Below are positions 18,132 through 28,163 of a stretch of 64,000 bases of DNA, piece by piece; position 1 is the first letter of the stretch; every line of letters begins with the position of its first letter. The position numbers were made by a program, and so were the translations under genes. The notes beneath the pieces are model-generated. The model had not been told where the DNA came from. It made no database searches and saw nothing but the letters and a program-made list of their open reading frames with translations. The DNA is from Caulobacter rhizosphaerae (lineage in GTDB: Bacteria; Pseudomonadota; Alphaproteobacteria; Caulobacterales; Caulobacteraceae), in NCBI RefSeq assembly GCF_010977555.1, contig NZ_CP048815.1, forward strand, positions 3,526,501-3,590,500. Reading direction: 5' to 3'.

Positions 18132-19490
18132 TTAGCGTCCCTTGCCGCCGCGCAGCTTCGACTTCTTGATCAGGCCCTCGTACTGGTGCGCCAGCAGGTG
18201 GGACTGGATCTGCGCGACGGTGTCCATGGTCACCGTCACCACGATCAGGATCGAGGTGCCGCCCAGGGCGAACTTGGTCGGGCCCATGCTGCTCATCAGC
18301 AGTTCGGGCAGGATGCAGACGGCGGTGATGTAGGCCGCACCGATCACCGTCAGGCGGGTCAGGACGTAGTCCAGATATTCCGCCGTCCGCTTGCCTGGCC
18401 GGATGCCCGGCATGAAGCCGCCGTACTTGCGCAGGTTTTCGGCCGTCTCGTCGGGATTGAACACGACCGAGGTGTAGAAGAACGAGAAGAAGATGATCAG
18501 GGTCGCGTAGAGCACCATGAACAGCGGTTGGCCGTGCTGCAGGGCGCCGACCACGGTCGGCAGCCATTGCAGCCAGTTGGGCAGGTTGGCCGTCGCCAGG
18601 AAGCCCATGGCGGTGGTCGGCAGCAGCAGCAGGCTGGAGGCGAAGATCGGCGGGATGACGCCGGCGGTGTTCAGCTTCAGCGGGATGAACGAGGTGTCGC
18701 CGCCGATCATCCGATTGCCTTGCTGGCGCTTGGGATAGTGCACCAGCAACCGGCGCTGCGAGCGCTCGATGAAGACGATGAAGAAGATCACGGCCACGGC
18801 CAGCACGGCCACGGCGAACAGGGCGAAACCCGACATCGCGCCGGTCTGCACCTGGGTGAACATCTGCACCACGCCCAGCGGCAGGGCGGCCACGATGCCG
18901 GCGAAGATGATCAGCGACACGCCGTTGCCGACGCCCCGGCTGGTGATCTGCTCGCCCAGCCACATCAGGAACAGGGTGCCGCCCGTCAGAGCGACGACGG
19001 TCGAGATGATGAAGAACACCGGGGCGATGCCGCCGACGATCATGTTGGGCTGGCTCTGCAGGCCCACGGCGATCGAGAACGACTGCACGATGGCCAGGAT
19101 GACCGCCAGGTAGCGGGTGTACTGGTTGAGGGTCTTGCGGCCGGCTTCGCCGCCTTCCTTCTTCAGCTTCTCCCACGGCGGATACACCGAGCCCATCAGT
19201 TGCACGATGATCGAGGCGCTGATGTAGGGCATCACGTTCAGCGAAAACACGGCCATGCGCTGCACGGCGCCGCCCGAGAACATGTTGAACATGCCCAGGA
19301 TGCCCTTCGACTGCTGCGAGAACGCGGCGGCGAAGGCTTCCGGATTGATCCCCGGGATCGGCACATAGGTGCCGAGCCGGTAGACGATCAGGGCGATGAG
19401 CGTGAACCAGATGCGCTTGTGAAGTTCGGTGGCCTTCTGGAAGGACCCGAAGTTCATGTTGGCTGCGAGTTGTTCGGCGGCCGAGGCCAT
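18132..19490 (-). CDS. secY: Protein translocase subunit SecY
   Basis: A 452-residue channel protein of the Sec translocon with ten membrane spans. Family marks include 'ELHKRIWFTLIALIVYRLGTYVPIPGI' (shortened here, residues 22-48), 'MFSGGAVQRMAVF' and 'GGKGR' at the C-terminus. Length is normal. It inserts membrane proteins and exports unfolded proteins together with SecE/G/A, which are not in this window. A 271-base gap with a palindromic repeat separates it from rplO. Confidence 0.98.
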   Translation of the reverse strand: MASAAEQLAANMNFGSFQKATELHKRIWFTLIALIVYRLGTYVPIPGINPEAFAAAFSQQSKGILGMFNMFSGGAVQRMAVFSLNVMPYISASIIVQLMGSVYPPWEKLKKEGGEAGRKTLNQYTRYLAVILAIVQSFSIAVGLQSQPNMIVGGIAPVFFIISTVVALTGGTLFLMWLGEQITSRGVGNGVSLIIFAGIVAALPLGVVQMFTQVQTGAMSGFALFAVAVLAVAVIFFIVFIERSQRRLLVHYPKRQQGNRMIGGDTSFIPLKLNTAGVIPPIFASSLLLLPTTAMGFLATANLPNWLQWLPTVVGALQHGQPLFMVLYATLIIFFSFFYTSVVFNPDETAENLRKYGGFMPGIRPGKRTAEYLDYVLTRLTVIGAAYITAVCILPELLMSSMGPTKFALGGTSILIVVTVTMDTVAQIQSHLLAHQYEGLIKKSKLRGGKGR

Positions 19491-19622
19491 TCAAATCCCC
19501 ACGTCGAGAGCGCGCGCCGCGTCCGCGGCCTTGGTCGCGCTCCAAGCATAAATCCGAGCCGGATCCGGATGGCGGTGAATCGCCGGGGCCGGATCAAGCC
19601 CGAGTACGGAGCCGTACATAGG

Positions 19623-19654
19623 TGAGGCTCGCCGCGATGTCACGGCGAGCCTCA
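19623..19654. other. Hairpin between rplO and secY
   Basis: A perfect 12-bp inverted repeat (19623-19634 and 19643-19654) with an 8-base loop. The T-rich side lies on the plus strand, where no gene ends, so it does not look like a terminator for the minus-strand transcript. It may be an RNA processing or stability element in the secY leader, or part of the adjacent repeat. Confidence 0.4.
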
Positions 19655-19660
19655 TTATTC

Positions 19661-19753
19661 TGTCATCCCGATGGGAACGGCGGTCCTGGCAAGGTCTCCC
19701 CTGCCCTGTCCGCGATCCCGGCGACGGCGCCAGGGGCGCCCTCCGGGATGACA
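19661..19753. repeat. Intergenic palindromic element (TGTCATCCCG family)
   Basis: A 93-base element bounded by a perfect 10-base inverted repeat, TGTCATCCCG (19661-19670) and its complement (19744-19753). The inside is GC-rich and can form further stems. A related sequence beginning with the same arm occurs at 31864. It sits 8 bases beyond the rplO stop, inside the rplO-secY gap. Confidence 0.6.
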
Positions 19754-19761
19754 CTATGGCT

Positions 19762-20247
19762 TTAGGCTTCGGCTTGCGCCTTGGCCTTCTTGGTCACGGT
19801 CACCGAACCGCCGGCGGCTTCCACGGCCTTGATGGCCGCTTCGGTCGCCGAATAGACGGTCAGCTTCAGGGCGGTCTTGATCTCGCCCTTGCCCAGCAGC
19901 TTCACGCCGTCCAGTTCGCGGCGGATCACGCCGGCGGCGACCAGGTCAGCGGGGGCCAGCTCGGCGCCGGCCTTGAACTTGCCGGCGGCCACGGCCTGCT
20001 CCAGGCGCCACAGGTTCACTTCGGCGAACTCCAGGCGGAAGGGGTTGTTGAAGCCGCGCTTGGGCATGCGCATGTGCAGCGGCATCTGGCCGCCTTCGAA
20101 GCCGGCGATGGCGACGCCCGAGCGCGCCTTCTGGCCCTTCACGCCGCGACCACCGGTCTTGCCCTTGCCCGAACCTGGGCCGCGGCCGATGCGCATGCGG
20201 CCCTTGGTCGAGCCGGGCGCCGGAGCCAGTTCATTCAGCTTGGTCAT
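19762..20247 (-). CDS. rplO: 50S ribosomal protein L15
   Basis: A 161-residue L15. The N-terminal '[12 protein letters not shown]' and the following Gly/Lys-rich arm '[15 protein letters not shown]', which threads into 23S rRNA, identify it. ATG at 20247 with GGAGAGG 6 bases upstream. It is isolated from rpmD by a strong terminator-like hairpin and from secY by a palindromic repeat. Confidence 0.98.
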   Translation of the reverse strand: MTKLNELAPAPGSTKGRMRIGRGPGSGKGKTGGRGVKGQKARSGVAIAGFEGGQMPLHMRMPKRGFNNPFRLEFAEVNLWRLEQAVAAGKFKAGAELAPADLVAAGVIRRELDGVKLLGKGEIKTALKLTVYSATEAAIKAVEAAGGSVTVTKKAKAQAEA

Positions 20248-20314
20248 GTGTGCCTCTCCTTGGAGATCTGCGCCTGGCCAGCGGCCAGACTCGGCTTTGG
20301 AAAACAAAGAAACT

Positions 20315-20349
20315 CAAAACGAAAACCACCCCGGCTTTCACCGGGGTGG
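20315..20349 (-). terminator. Intrinsic terminator between rpmD and rplO
   Basis: Arms 20326-20334 and 20341-20349 form a perfect 9-bp GC-rich stem with a 6-base loop, followed on the minus strand by TTTTC and further T-rich sequence. It lies 25 bases after the rpmD stop, inside the spc-type gene order. Confidence 0.85.
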
Positions 20350-20373
20350 CGATTTCGACGTCTCGTAGCAGAC

Positions 20374-20562
20374 CTACTCGACGATTTCCAGCAGGTGCTG
20401 GACCTTGCGGATCATGCCGCGCACCGAGGGGGTGTCTTCCAGCTCGGACTCGCGGCCCAGCTTGTTGAGACCCAGGCCAGCGAGCGTGGCGCGCTGGACG
20501 GCGTTGCGGCGGATCGGGCTGCCGGTCTGGCGAACCTTCACGGTCTTGGTTTGCGTAGCCAT
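20374..20562 (-). CDS. rpmD: 50S ribosomal protein L30
   Basis: A 62-residue L30 with the conserved '[10 protein letters not shown]' and 'LGLNKLGR' segments. Normal length. It follows rpsE after 3 bases and is the last gene before the hairpin at 20315-20349. Confidence 0.97.
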   Translation of the reverse strand: MATQTKTVKVRQTGSPIRRNAVQRATLAGLGLNKLGRESELEDTPSVRGMIRKVQHLLEIVE

Positions 20563-20565
20563 GTC

Positions 20566-21171
20566 TTAGCCCTCGATGGCGTCCGGAGCCGAGGCTCCGT
20601 CGGCGCGGCGGCCGAGAATGTCGCCAACCTTCTTGCCGCGCTTGGCGGCGATCTGGCGAGGCGACGATTGAACCTTCAGGGCCTCGAACGTGGCGCGAAC
20701 CATGTTGTACGGGTTCGAAGACCCCGTCGACTTGGCCACGACGTCCTGGACGCCCAGGGTTTCGAGAACCGCGCGCATCGGACCACCGGCGATGACGCCC
20801 GTGCCGGGAGGGGCGGCGCGCATCATGACCTTGCCAGCGCCCCAACGGCCGTAGCCGTCGTGGTGCAGGGTGCGCGACTCGCGGAGCGGGACGCGGACCA
20901 TGGTCTTCTTGGCTTCTTCGGTCGCCTTGCGGATGGCTTCCGGCACTTCACGCGCCTTGCCATGACCGTAGCCGACGCGGCCCTTCTGGTCGCCGACGAC
21001 CATCAGAGCGGCGAAGCTGAAGCGACGGCCGCCCTTAACGGTGGCGGCGACGCGGTTGATGTGGACGAGCTTTTCGACGATGTCGCTGTCGACCCGCTCC
21101 TCGGGGGCGTTGCGGTCGCGACGGTCCCGGCGTTGGCCGCCTTCACCGCGCTGTTGGTCACCACGAGCCAT
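20566..21171 (-). CDS. rpsE: 30S ribosomal protein S5
   Basis: A 201-residue S5, which helps decoding accuracy. The double-stranded-RNA-like fold includes '[17 protein letters not shown]' and '[15 protein letters not shown]'. It is about 30 residues longer than E. coli S5: an N-terminal Arg/Asp/Gln-rich extension (residues 1-30) and a short C-terminal tail. Ten bases separate it from rplR. Confidence 0.98.
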   Translation of the reverse strand: MARGDQQRGEGGQRRDRRDRNAPEERVDSDIVEKLVHINRVAATVKGGRRFSFAALMVVGDQKGRVGYGHGKAREVPEAIRKATEEAKKTMVRVPLRESRTLHHDGYGRWGAGKVMMRAAPPGTGVIAGGPMRAVLETLGVQDVVAKSTGSSNPYNMVRATFEALKVQSSPRQIAAKRGKKVGDILGRRADGASAPDAIEG

Positions 21172-21181
21172 GATGTTTCCC

Positions 21182-21538
21182 TTAGAAGTTCAGGCCGGCT
21201 TCGCGCGCGGCGTCGGCCAGGGCTTTCACCCGTCCGTGGAAGATGTAGCCGCCGCGATCGAAGACGACGTCCTTGACGCCCTTTTCGATGGCGCGCTCGG
21301 CGACGAGCTTGCCGACCAGAGCGGCCGCGTCCTTGTCCGCGCCCTTGGCCGAACCTTCACCCTCGAGGGTGGAGGCCGAAGCCAGGGTCACGCCGCGTTC
21401 ATCATCGATGACCTGGGCGTAGATGTTCTTGGACGAACGGAAGACCGACAGGCGCGGACGACCGTTGGACAGGGCCTTGAGGCGGGTGCGGGTGCGTTGG
21501 GCACGACGCACGGCGGATTCGCGAGGTGAGAGCGCCAT
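21182..21538 (-). CDS. rplR: 50S ribosomal protein L18
   Basis: A 118-residue L18, which binds 5S rRNA. '[19 protein letters not shown]' and '[21 protein letters not shown]' are the family marks. Normal length; 3 bases after rplF. Confidence 0.97.
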   Translation of the reverse strand: MALSPRESAVRRAQRTRTRLKALSNGRPRLSVFRSSKNIYAQVIDDERGVTLASASTLEGEGSAKGADKDAAALVGKLVAERAIEKGVKDVVFDRGGYIFHGRVKALADAAREAGLNF

Positions 21539-21541
21539 GGC

Positions 21542-22075
21542 TTACTTCTTCTTGCCTTCCTTGCGGCGAACCTTCTCGCCAGCATACCGCACGCCCTTGC
21601 CCTTGTAGGGCTCCGGCGGACGAATGCGGCGGATCTTCGCGGCAATCTCGCCAACCGCCTGCTTGTCAGCGCCGGCGATCTTGATTTCGGTCTGCTTGGG
21701 CACCGCGAAGGTGACGCCGGCCGGAGCCTCGACGTCCACGTCGTGGGAGAAACCGAGCTGGATGGAGAGCGCGGTGCCCTTCATCGCGGCGCGGTAACCA
21801 ACGCCCACCAGCTCGAGGGTTTCCTCGAAGCCCGTGGTGACGCCGTGCACCATGTTGGCGACCAGCGTGCGGGACAGACCCCACATCGACTTGGCGCGGG
21901 TGGATTCGTTCCGCGGGACCAGGGTCAGCTCTTCGCCTTCGACCTTGATCTCGATTTCTTCCGGAACCGTCCAGGAGAGTTGGCCCTTGGGCCCCTTCAC
22001 CGACACCGTCTGGCCTTCGAGCGTCAGGGTGACGCCCTTGGGGATCGAGACGGCCTTCTTACCGATACGTGACAT
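21542..22075 (-). CDS. rplF: 50S ribosomal protein L6
   Basis: A 177-residue L6 near the GTPase-associated centre. The N-terminal '[14 protein letters not shown]' and C-terminal '[13 protein letters not shown]' motifs are diagnostic. Normal length; 18 bases after rpsH. Confidence 0.98.
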   Translation of the reverse strand: MSRIGKKAVSIPKGVTLTLEGQTVSVKGPKGQLSWTVPEEIEIKVEGEELTLVPRNESTRAKSMWGLSRTLVANMVHGVTTGFEETLELVGVGYRAAMKGTALSIQLGFSHDVDVEAPAGVTFAVPKQTEIKIAGADKQAVGEIAAKIRRIRPPEPYKGKGVRYAGEKVRRKEGKKK

Positions 22076-22093
22076 GCTCTTTCCCTCCCGCGC

Positions 22094-22492
22094 CTAGTAG
22101 ACGCGGCAGAGGACTTCGCCACCGACATTAGCGTCGCGTGCGGCGGAGTCCGACATGACGCCCTTCGGCGTCGAAAGGATCGAGATGCCCAGGCCGTTCT
22201 TGATCGGCTTCAGGTCCTTGATCGACGAATAGACGCGACGGCCAGGCTTGGACACGCGGCTGATCTCGGCGATCACGGGCTCACCGTCAAAATACTTGAG
22301 CTCGATCTCGAATTCGGGGAACGCGCCGGGCTTCTCGACCAGCGAGTAGCCGCGGATGTAGCCTTCGTCGGCCAGCACGTCCAGGACGCGGGCGCGCAGC
22401 TTGGAAGCCGGCGTCGCGACCTTGGCGCGCTTGCGCGTGGCGGCGTTCTTGATGCGAGCGATCATATCGCTCAGGGGATCGTTCATCGACAT
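22094..22492 (-). CDS. rpsH: 30S ribosomal protein S8
   Basis: A 132-residue S8, a central-domain assembly protein and in E. coli the repressor of the spc operon. '[13 protein letters not shown]' and '[10 protein letters not shown]' identify it. Two close ATGs (22492 and 22486) exist; the first has GAGGA at 7 bases. The open frame continues upstream into rpsN but without homology. Confidence 0.97.
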   Translation of the reverse strand: MSMNDPLSDMIARIKNAATRKRAKVATPASKLRARVLDVLADEGYIRGYSLVEKPGAFPEFEIELKYFDGEPVIAEISRVSKPGRRVYSSIKDLKPIKNGLGISILSTPKGVMSDSAARDANVGGEVLCRVY

Positions 22493-22502
22493 CTGATCGT
22501 CC

Positions 22503-22808
22503 TCACCAGCTCGACTTGACGAGGCCGGGGATCTGCCCTTGCGAACCCAGTTCGCGCAGAGCAATCCGGCTCATCTTCAGCTTGCGATAGTAGGCGCGCG
22601 GGCGGCCGGTCACTTCGCAGCGGTTGCGAATGCGAACAGCCGACGAGCTGCGCGGAAGCTTCGCGAGCTTCAGGCGGGCTTCGAAGCGTTCTTCCAGCGG
22701 CAGGCTTTCGTCGTTGGCGATCGCCTTCAGCGCGGCGCGCTTGTCGGCGTATTGCTTGACGAGGGCCTTGACCGCGAGATTACGGTTAACGGCGCTTTTC
22801 TTGGCCAT
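22503..22808 (-). CDS. rpsN: 30S ribosomal protein S14 (zinc-independent form)
   Basis: A 101-residue S14. The long form without the CxxC...CxxC zinc knuckle is present: only one Cys remains in '[14 protein letters not shown]'. C-terminal '[11 protein letters not shown]' is typical. Ten bases before rpsH and 21 after rplE. Confidence 0.97.
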   Translation of the reverse strand: MAKKSAVNRNLAVKALVKQYADKRAALKAIANDESLPLEERFEARLKLAKLPRSSSAVRIRNRCEVTGRPRAYYRKLKMSRIALRELGSQGQIPGLVKSSW

Positions 22809-22829
22809 GGTGTGTTTCCCTGCCCGCTC

Positions 22830-23387
22830 TTAATTGGTGAACGGGAACTGGAATTCCTTCAGGAGAGCCTTGGCTTCCTGGTCGGTCTTCGCAGTGGTGC
22901 AGACGATGATGTCCATGCCCCAGATCTGTTCGATCTGGTCATAGTTGATTTCCGGGAACACCAGGTGCTCCTTCAGGCCCATGGCGTAGTTGCCACGGCC
23001 GTCGAAGCTCTTGCCGTTCAGGCCGCGGAAGTCCTTCACGCGCGGCAGCGCGATCGTGACCAGGCGGTCGAGGAATTCGTACATCCGGTCCTTGCGGAGG
23101 GTCACCTTGGCGCCGACCACCATGCCTTCGCGCAGCTTGAAGCCGGCGATCGACTTGCGGGCCTTCGTGGCGACCGGCTTCTGGCCAGCGATGGCCATCA
23201 GATCCTTCAGCGCGGTCTGGGCCTTCTTGGAGTCGGCCACGGCCTCGCCGATGCCCATGTTCAGGACGATCTTGTCCAGCTTGGGGATCTGCATTTCGTT
23301 GGTGTAGCCGAACTGCTCCTTCATCGCGGCGCGGATGCGCGCGCGATATTCGGACTTCAGTCGCGGCTCGTAAGCTTGATCAACCAT
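22830..23387 (-). CDS. rplE: 50S ribosomal protein L5
   Basis: A 185-residue L5, which binds 5S rRNA and touches the P-site tRNA. Marks are '[16 protein letters not shown]' and '[13 protein letters not shown]'. Its ATG overlaps the end of rplX by 8 bases, so translation is probably coupled. Confidence 0.98.
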   Translation of the reverse strand: MVDQAYEPRLKSEYRARIRAAMKEQFGYTNEMQIPKLDKIVLNMGIGEAVADSKKAQTALKDLMAIAGQKPVATKARKSIAGFKLREGMVVGAKVTLRKDRMYEFLDRLVTIALPRVKDFRGLNGKSFDGRGNYAMGLKEHLVFPEINYDQIEQIWGMDIIVCTTAKTDQEAKALLKEFQFPFTN

Positions 23388-23694
23388 TGATCACCTCGCC
23401 CGTCGTCTTGGCGACGCGCACCTTCTTGTCGCCTTCGATCTTGAAGCCGACGCGGGTGGGCTTGCCGTTGGAATCGACCAGAGCCACGTTCGAGACGTGC
23501 AGGGTCGCTTCCTTGCTCTTGATGCCGCCTTGCGGATCAGCCTGGGTGGCCTTGGTGTGGCGTTGAACCAGGTTCACGCCTTGCACCAGGACGCGGTTCT
23601 CCTTGGGGAGAACCTGGGTCACGGCGCCTTGCTTGCCCTTGTCCTTGCCGGCCAGGACGACAACGCGGTCGCCCTTCTTAATCTTGGCAGCCAT
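23380..23694 (-). CDS. rplX: 50S ribosomal protein L24
   Basis: A 104-residue L24, an early assembly protein. The KOW motif lies at residues 6-32 ('[16 protein letters not shown]'). It overlaps rplE at its end by 8 bases and touches the rplN stop at its start. Confidence 0.97.
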   Translation of the reverse strand: MAAKIKKGDRVVVLAGKDKGKQGAVTQVLPKENRVLVQGVNLVQRHTKATQADPQGGIKSKEATLHVSNVALVDSNGKPTRVGFKIEGDKKVRVAKTTGEVING

Positions 23695-24062
23695 TACAGC
23701 ACCTCGGGGGCGAGGGAGATGATCTTCATGTGGTTCTTGGCGCGCAGTTCACGGGGAACCGGGCCGAAGATCCGCGTGCCGACCGGCTCGCTCTGCTTGT
23801 TGACGATGACCGCGGCGTTCTTGTCGAAACGGATCAGCGACCCGTCCTTACGCTTCATGCCTTGGTTCACGCGAACGACGACGGCGCGGAGCACGTCGCC
23901 CTTCTTCACGCGGCCGCGCGGAATGGCTTCCTTCACGGACACGACGATCACGTCACCGACGCTGGCGTAGCGACGACCTGCGCCACCCAGCACCTTGATG
24001 CACATGACCCGGCGAGCGCCGGAGTTGTCGGCGACTTCCAGGTTAGTTTGCATCTGGATCAT
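23694..24062 (-). CDS. rplN: 50S ribosomal protein L14
   Basis: A 122-residue L14. '[19 protein letters not shown]' and '[13 protein letters not shown]' are family marks. First gene of the classic spc set; 17 bases after rpsQ, with no promoter that I can see in between, so S10 and spc sets are probably one transcript here. An ATG at 24053 is a possible shorter start. Confidence 0.98.
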   Translation of the reverse strand: MIQMQTNLEVADNSGARRVMCIKVLGGAGRRYASVGDVIVVSVKEAIPRGRVKKGDVLRAVVVRVNQGMKRKDGSLIRFDKNAAVIVNKQSEPVGTRIFGPVPRELRAKNHMKIISLAPEVL

Positions 24063-24079
24063 GGTTCAAACCTTCCAGA

Positions 24080-24319
24080 TTAAGCCGAAGCCTTGGGAAG
24101 GACTTCCCAGGTCTTCAGCTTGGACTTCGGAGCGCACTCGATGATACGGGCCACTTCGCCCGCCTTGTACGCATTGCTCTCATCATGCGCGTGGTACTTC
24201 TTGGACCGACGCACGATCTTCTTCAGCAGCGGGTGAACGATGGTCCGTTCAACCTTGACCACTACGGTCTTGTCGCCCTTATCGGAGACGACAACCCCTT
24301 CGAGGATACGCTTGGGCAT
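24080..24319 (-). CDS. rpsQ: 30S ribosomal protein S17
   Basis: A 79-residue S17 with an OB fold. '[20 protein letters not shown]' starts the protein and 'KYHAHDE' is the rRNA-contacting loop. Normal length; 10 bases after rpmC. Confidence 0.97.
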   Translation of the reverse strand: MPKRILEGVVVSDKGDKTVVVKVERTIVHPLLKKIVRRSKKYHAHDESNAYKAGEVARIIECAPKSKLKTWEVLPKASA

Positions 24320-24329
24320 ATCGTTCTCC

Positions 24330-24524
24330 TTAAGCCGCGGCCTTGGCGCGCAGCACGGTCTTGATGCGGGCGATTTCCTTGCGGATCTCGCCGACGCGGT
24401 GGGTCTTTTCCACCTGACCGGTCGCCGCCTGGAAGCGCAGGTTGAACTGCTCCTTCTTCAGGTTGAGCAGCTGCTCGGCGAGTTGGTCGGGAGTCATGCC
24501 CCGGATGTCTTGGATCTTGGTCAT
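24330..24524 (-). CDS. rpmC: 50S ribosomal protein L29
   Basis: A 64-residue two-helix protein at the peptide exit of the 50S subunit. '[19 protein letters not shown]' is the family core. ATG overlaps the rplP stop (ATGA). Confidence 0.97.
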   Translation of the reverse strand: MTKIQDIRGMTPDQLAEQLLNLKKEQFNLRFQAATGQVEKTHRVGEIRKEIARIKTVLRAKAAA

Positions 24525-24961
24525 GCCGCTTCGGCCTCCAGAGCCGCACCAGCGTCGATGCGGGTGACGACGCGGGTACGGATCGGCAGCTTGGCGGCGC
24601 CAAGGCGCAGGGCTTCGCGCGCGATATCGTCCGGCACGCCGTCGATTTCGAACATGATGCGGCCCGGAGCCACGCGAGCGGCCCAGTGGTCCACGGCGCC
24701 CTTGCCCTTACCCATCCGCACTTCAGCCGGCTTGCCGGTGACCGGCACGTCCGGGAAGATACGGATCCAGACGCGGCCTTGACGCTTCATCTGGCGGGTG
24801 ATGGCGCGACGAGCAGCTTCGATCTGGCGAGCCGTGATGCGCTCCGGCTCGACGGCCTTCAGGCCGTACGAACCGAAGTTCAGCAGGGTGCCGCCCTTCG
24901 AGGTGCCGTGGATACGGCCCTTGAACTGCTTGCGATACTTGGTTTTTTTCGGTGACAGCAT
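24521..24961 (-). CDS. rplP: 50S ribosomal protein L16
   Basis: A 146-residue L16 near the A-site tRNA elbow. '[15 protein letters not shown]' and '[13 protein letters not shown]' are diagnostic. A few residues longer than usual at the alanine-rich C-terminus. Twelve bases after rpsC. Confidence 0.98.
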   Translation of the reverse strand: MLSPKKTKYRKQFKGRIHGTSKGGTLLNFGSYGLKAVEPERITARQIEAARRAITRQMKRQGRVWIRIFPDVPVTGKPAEVRMGKGKGAVDHWAARVAPGRIMFEIDGVPDDIAREALRLGAAKLPIRTRVVTRIDAGAALEAEAA

Positions 24962-24973
24962 AGCGCTCTATCC

Positions 24974-25723
24974 TTAGCCCCGATCGCGACGGCCGCGGTC
25001 GCCCCGGTCGGGACGATCGCCGCGCTCGCGTCCGCCACCTTCGCCGGCGGGACCGGATTCAGTGGCCAGACGCTTGTCGAGCGCCATCGGGTCATGCTCC
25101 AGCACTTCGCCTTTGAAGATCCAGGTCTTCACGCCGATGATGCCGTAGGTGGTCTTGGCTTCCGCGAAACCATAGTCGATGTCGGCCCGCAGGGTGTGGA
25201 GCGGCACGCGACCTTCGCGATACCATTCCATCCGCGCGATTTCCGCGCCGCCGAGGCGGCCCGACACGTTGATGCGGATGCCCTTGGCGCCGAGACGGAC
25301 GGCCGATTGGATCGACCGCTTCATGGCGCGACGGAACGCGATACGACGCTCGAGCTGCTGGGCGATGGACTCGGCCACCAGCTGCGCATCGGTTTCGGGC
25401 TTGCGGATCTCGACGATGTTCAGGTGAACCTCGCCTTCCGTCATCACCGACAGGTCCTTGCGGAGCTTGTCGATGTCAGCGCCCTTCTTGCCGATGATGA
25501 CGCCCGGACGGGCGGCATAGATCGTGACGCGGCACTTCTTGTGGGGACGCTCGATGATGATGCGCGAGACGCCGGCTTGATACAGGCGCTTCTTCAGCAT
25601 CGCACGGACCGCGAGGTCCTGGTGCAGGAGCTTGCCGTACTGCTCGCCGTCGGCGAACCAACGGCTGTCCCAGGTACGGTTGACGCCGAGCCGCAGCCCG
25701 ACCGGATTGACTTTCTGACCCAT
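24974..25723 (-). CDS. rpsC: 30S ribosomal protein S3
   Basis: A 249-residue S3 at the mRNA entry. The KH domain has '[15 protein letters not shown]'; '[14 protein letters not shown]' is in the C-terminal domain. After residue about 225 comes an Arg/Gly/Asp-rich tail ([18 protein letters not shown]) that is longer than in E. coli and could contact RNA. Start touches the rplV stop. Confidence 0.98.
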   Translation of the reverse strand: MGQKVNPVGLRLGVNRTWDSRWFADGEQYGKLLHQDLAVRAMLKKRLYQAGVSRIIIERPHKKCRVTIYAARPGVIIGKKGADIDKLRKDLSVMTEGEVHLNIVEIRKPETDAQLVAESIAQQLERRIAFRRAMKRSIQSAVRLGAKGIRINVSGRLGGAEIARMEWYREGRVPLHTLRADIDYGFAEAKTTYGIIGVKTWIFKGEVLEHDPMALDKRLATESGPAGEGGGRERGDRPDRGDRGRRDRG

Positions 25724-26103
25724 CAGGCGGCCTCACCCAGTTCGCGGACCACGATGGTGATCTCGGAGAACGGCTTTTCAACGCGCGTGGCCCGACCGCG
25801 AGCACGCGGCGAGAAGCGCTTCATCACCAGGTTCTTGCCCACATAGGCCTCGGCGACGACCAGCGAGTCGATGTCGAGGTTGTGGTTGTTCTCGGCGTTG
25901 GAGATGGCCGAGTACAGCGCCTTGCGGACGTCCTGAGCGATACGCTTGTGGCTGAATTCGAGCTCGTTCAGAGCGCGCTGGACGTTCAGGCCACGGATGG
26001 ACTGAGCGACCAGGTTCAGCTTGCGGGCGCTGGTGCGCAAGGTGCGAACCTTGCACATCGCTTCATTGGCCGGCAGGCGGCGAGGTTGTTTAGCTTGGCT
26101 CAT
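25723..26103 (-). CDS. rplV: 50S ribosomal protein L22
   Basis: A 126-residue L22 lining the exit tunnel; its hairpin loop is the macrolide-linked region ('[19 protein letters not shown]'). Conserved '[20 protein letters not shown]'. Slight N-terminal extension. Three bases after rpsS. Confidence 0.98.
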   Translation of the reverse strand: MSQAKQPRRLPANEAMCKVRTLRTSARKLNLVAQSIRGLNVQRALNELEFSHKRIAQDVRKALYSAISNAENNHNLDIDSLVVAEAYVGKNLVMKRFSPRARGRATRVEKPFSEITIVVRELGEAA

Positions 26104-26106
26104 GGC

Positions 26107-26385
26107 CTACTTCCTCTTCGCCTTCTTGTCGGCGGCGTGGCCGGGGAAGTTCCGGGTGGGCGCGAACTCACCGAACTTCATGCCGACCATGTCTTCCGAC
26201 ACGGAGACGGGAACGTGCTTTTGACCGTTGTGCACGCCGAACACCAGGCCGACGAACTGCGGCATGATGGTCGAGCGGCGCGACCAGGTCTTGATGACGT
26301 CCTTGCGGCCCGACGCGAGAGCGGCGTCGGCCTTCTTCAGGAGGTACCCGTCGACGAACGGGCCTTTCCAGACGGAGCGGGTCAT
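26107..26385 (-). CDS. rpsS: 30S ribosomal protein S19
   Basis: A 92-residue S19 in the head of the 30S subunit. '[15 protein letters not shown]' and '[17 protein letters not shown]' identify it. Normal length; 3 bases after rplB. Confidence 0.98.
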   Translation of the reverse strand: MTRSVWKGPFVDGYLLKKADAALASGRKDVIKTWSRRSTIMPQFVGLVFGVHNGQKHVPVSVSEDMVGMKFGEFAPTRNFPGHAADKKAKRK

Positions 26386-26388
26386 GGC

Positions 26389-27225
26389 TTAGCGGCCCTT
26401 TTTCGCTTTGTGGCGCGAACGGATGATGAACTTATCCGTGGCCTTGTTGACGCGGGTCTTGGCGCCCTTGGTCGGCTTACCAGCCGGGGTCACCGGGTGA
26501 CGGCCGCCCGAGGTGCGGCCTTCACCACCGCCGTGGGGGTGGTCGACCGGGTTCATGGCGACGCCGCGGACGTGAGGACGACGGCCCATGTGACGAACGC
26601 GCCCGGCCTTGCCGAGGTTTTCGTTCATGTGGTCCGGGTTCGACACGGCGCCGACGGTGGCCATGCAGCTGTCCAGCACCATGCGCAGCTCGCCCGAGTT
26701 CAGGCGGATCTGGGCGTAGCCGGCGTCACGACCCACCAGCTGGGCGTAGGCGCCAGCCGAACGCGCGATCTGACCACCCTTGGCGGGCTTCAGCTCGACG
26801 TTGTGGATGATCGTGCCGATCGGCAGGGTGCGCAGCGGCGAGGCGTTGCCCGGCTTCACGTCGACCTTGTCGGCGGTGACGACTTCGTCGCCGGCCTTCA
26901 GGCGTTGCGGGGCCAGGATGTAGGCCAGCTCGCCGTCCTGATACTTGATCAGGGCGATGAAGGCGGTCCGGTTGGGATCGTACTCAAGGCGGACGACCGT
27001 GGCCGTGCCTTGCTTACGACGCTTGAAGTCGACCAGGCGGTAGAGGCGCTTGGCGCCGCCGCCGCGGAAGCGGACCGCGATGCGGCCGTTGCCGCCGCGA
27101 CCGCCCGACTTGGTCAGACCTTCGACCAGCTTCTTTTCCGGGCGGCCCTTGTGGAGCTCGCTGCGGTCGATCAGCACCAGGCCGCGCTGGCCGGGGCTGG
27201 TCGGGTTAAAGTGCTTCAAGGCCAT
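26389..27225 (-). CDS. rplB: 50S ribosomal protein L2
   Basis: A 278-residue L2 needed for subunit joining and peptidyl transfer. '[18 protein letters not shown]' near residue 224 contains the conserved histidine. Normal length. Three bases after rplW. Confidence 0.98.
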   Translation of the reverse strand: MALKHFNPTSPGQRGLVLIDRSELHKGRPEKKLVEGLTKSGGRGGNGRIAVRFRGGGAKRLYRLVDFKRRKQGTATVVRLEYDPNRTAFIALIKYQDGELAYILAPQRLKAGDEVVTADKVDVKPGNASPLRTLPIGTIIHNVELKPAKGGQIARSAGAYAQLVGRDAGYAQIRLNSGELRMVLDSCMATVGAVSNPDHMNENLGKAGRVRHMGRRPHVRGVAMNPVDHPHGGGEGRTSGGRHPVTPAGKPTKGAKTRVNKATDKFIIRSRHKAKKGR

Positions 27226-27228
27226 GTC

Positions 27229-27525
27229 TTAGAGCCCCGTCGTGATGTCGATCGACTGGCCGTCGGCCAGGGTCACGATGGCTTTTTTGACGTCGGAGCG
27301 GCGTCCGACGATGCCACGGAAGCGCTTGGTCTTGCCCTTGGTGACCAGGGTGTTGACCTTGGTGACCTTGACCTTGAACAGCTCTTCGACGGCGGCGGCG
27401 ATTTCGTCCTTCGACGCATCGGCGGCCACGCGGAAGACGACCTTGTTCTGCTCGCTGAGCAGGGTGGCCTTCTCGGTGATCACCGGCGACAGGATCGTGT
27501 CGTAGTGGCGGGCGGTTGCGGCCAT
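27229..27525 (-). CDS. rplW: 50S ribosomal protein L23
   Basis: A 98-residue L23, the docking site of trigger factor and SRP at the exit tunnel. '[21 protein letters not shown]' and '[15 protein letters not shown]' are typical. Start touches the rplD stop. Confidence 0.97.
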   Translation of the reverse strand: MAATARHYDTILSPVITEKATLLSEQNKVVFRVAADASKDEIAAAVEELFKVKVTKVNTLVTKGKTKRFRGIVGRRSDVKKAIVTLADGQSIDITTGL

Positions 27526-28163
27526 CAGGCGGCTTCCTTCTCAGCGAAACGGGCCGAGATCGCCTCGATCGCGTCCTTGGTCAGGACGAGCGTTTGGCGA
27601 CGCAGCACGTCATAGACGTTCAGGCCGGCGTTCGGCAGCACGTCGATGTTCGGAATGTTGCGGGCGGCGAGCTTGAAGTTGCCGTCCACTTCCGGACCCG
27701 CGATGACCAGCGCGTTCTTCAGGCCGATCTTCTCGAAGTTGGCGCGCAGAGCGGCCGTCTTCGGATCGGTCAGAACGGCGCTGTCCAGCACGACCAGCGA
27801 ACCGGACTTGGCCTTCGACGACAGCGCGTGGCGCAGAGCCATGGCGCGGATCTTCTTGGGCAGATCGAACGCGTGGCTACGGACGACAGGGCCGTGGGCC
27901 TTGGCGCCGCCGACGAACTGGGCCGCACGGCGCGAACCGTGACGGGCCGAGCCGGTGCCCTTTTGCTTGTACATCTTCTTGCCCGTACGAGAGACCTCGT
28001 TGCGGACCTGAATCTTGTGGTTCCCGGAGCGGCGCTTGGCCAGCTGCCAGGTGACGACGCGCTGCAGGATGTCGCCGCGGATGTCGGCGATGCCAAAGAT
28101 GGCGTCGTCGAGATCAACGGAACCGGCCTTGCCGCCGTCCAGTTTGATGACGTCGAGTTTCAT
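27525..28163 (-). CDS. rplD: 50S ribosomal protein L4
   Basis: A 212-residue L4 with a tunnel-lining loop ('[24 protein letters not shown]', given only in part). In gammaproteobacteria L4 also represses the S10 operon; whether it does so here is unknown, though the S10 leader has an attenuator-like hairpin. Start touches the rplC stop. Confidence 0.97.
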   Translation of the reverse strand: MKLDVIKLDGGKAGSVDLDDAIFGIADIRGDILQRVVTWQLAKRRSGNHKIQVRNEVSRTGKKMYKQKGTGSARHGSRRAAQFVGGAKAHGPVVRSHAFDLPKKIRAMALRHALSSKAKSGSLVVLDSAVLTDPKTAALRANFEKIGLKNALVIAGPEVDGNFKLAARNIPNIDVLPNAGLNVYDVLRRQTLVLTKDAIEAISARFAEKEAA

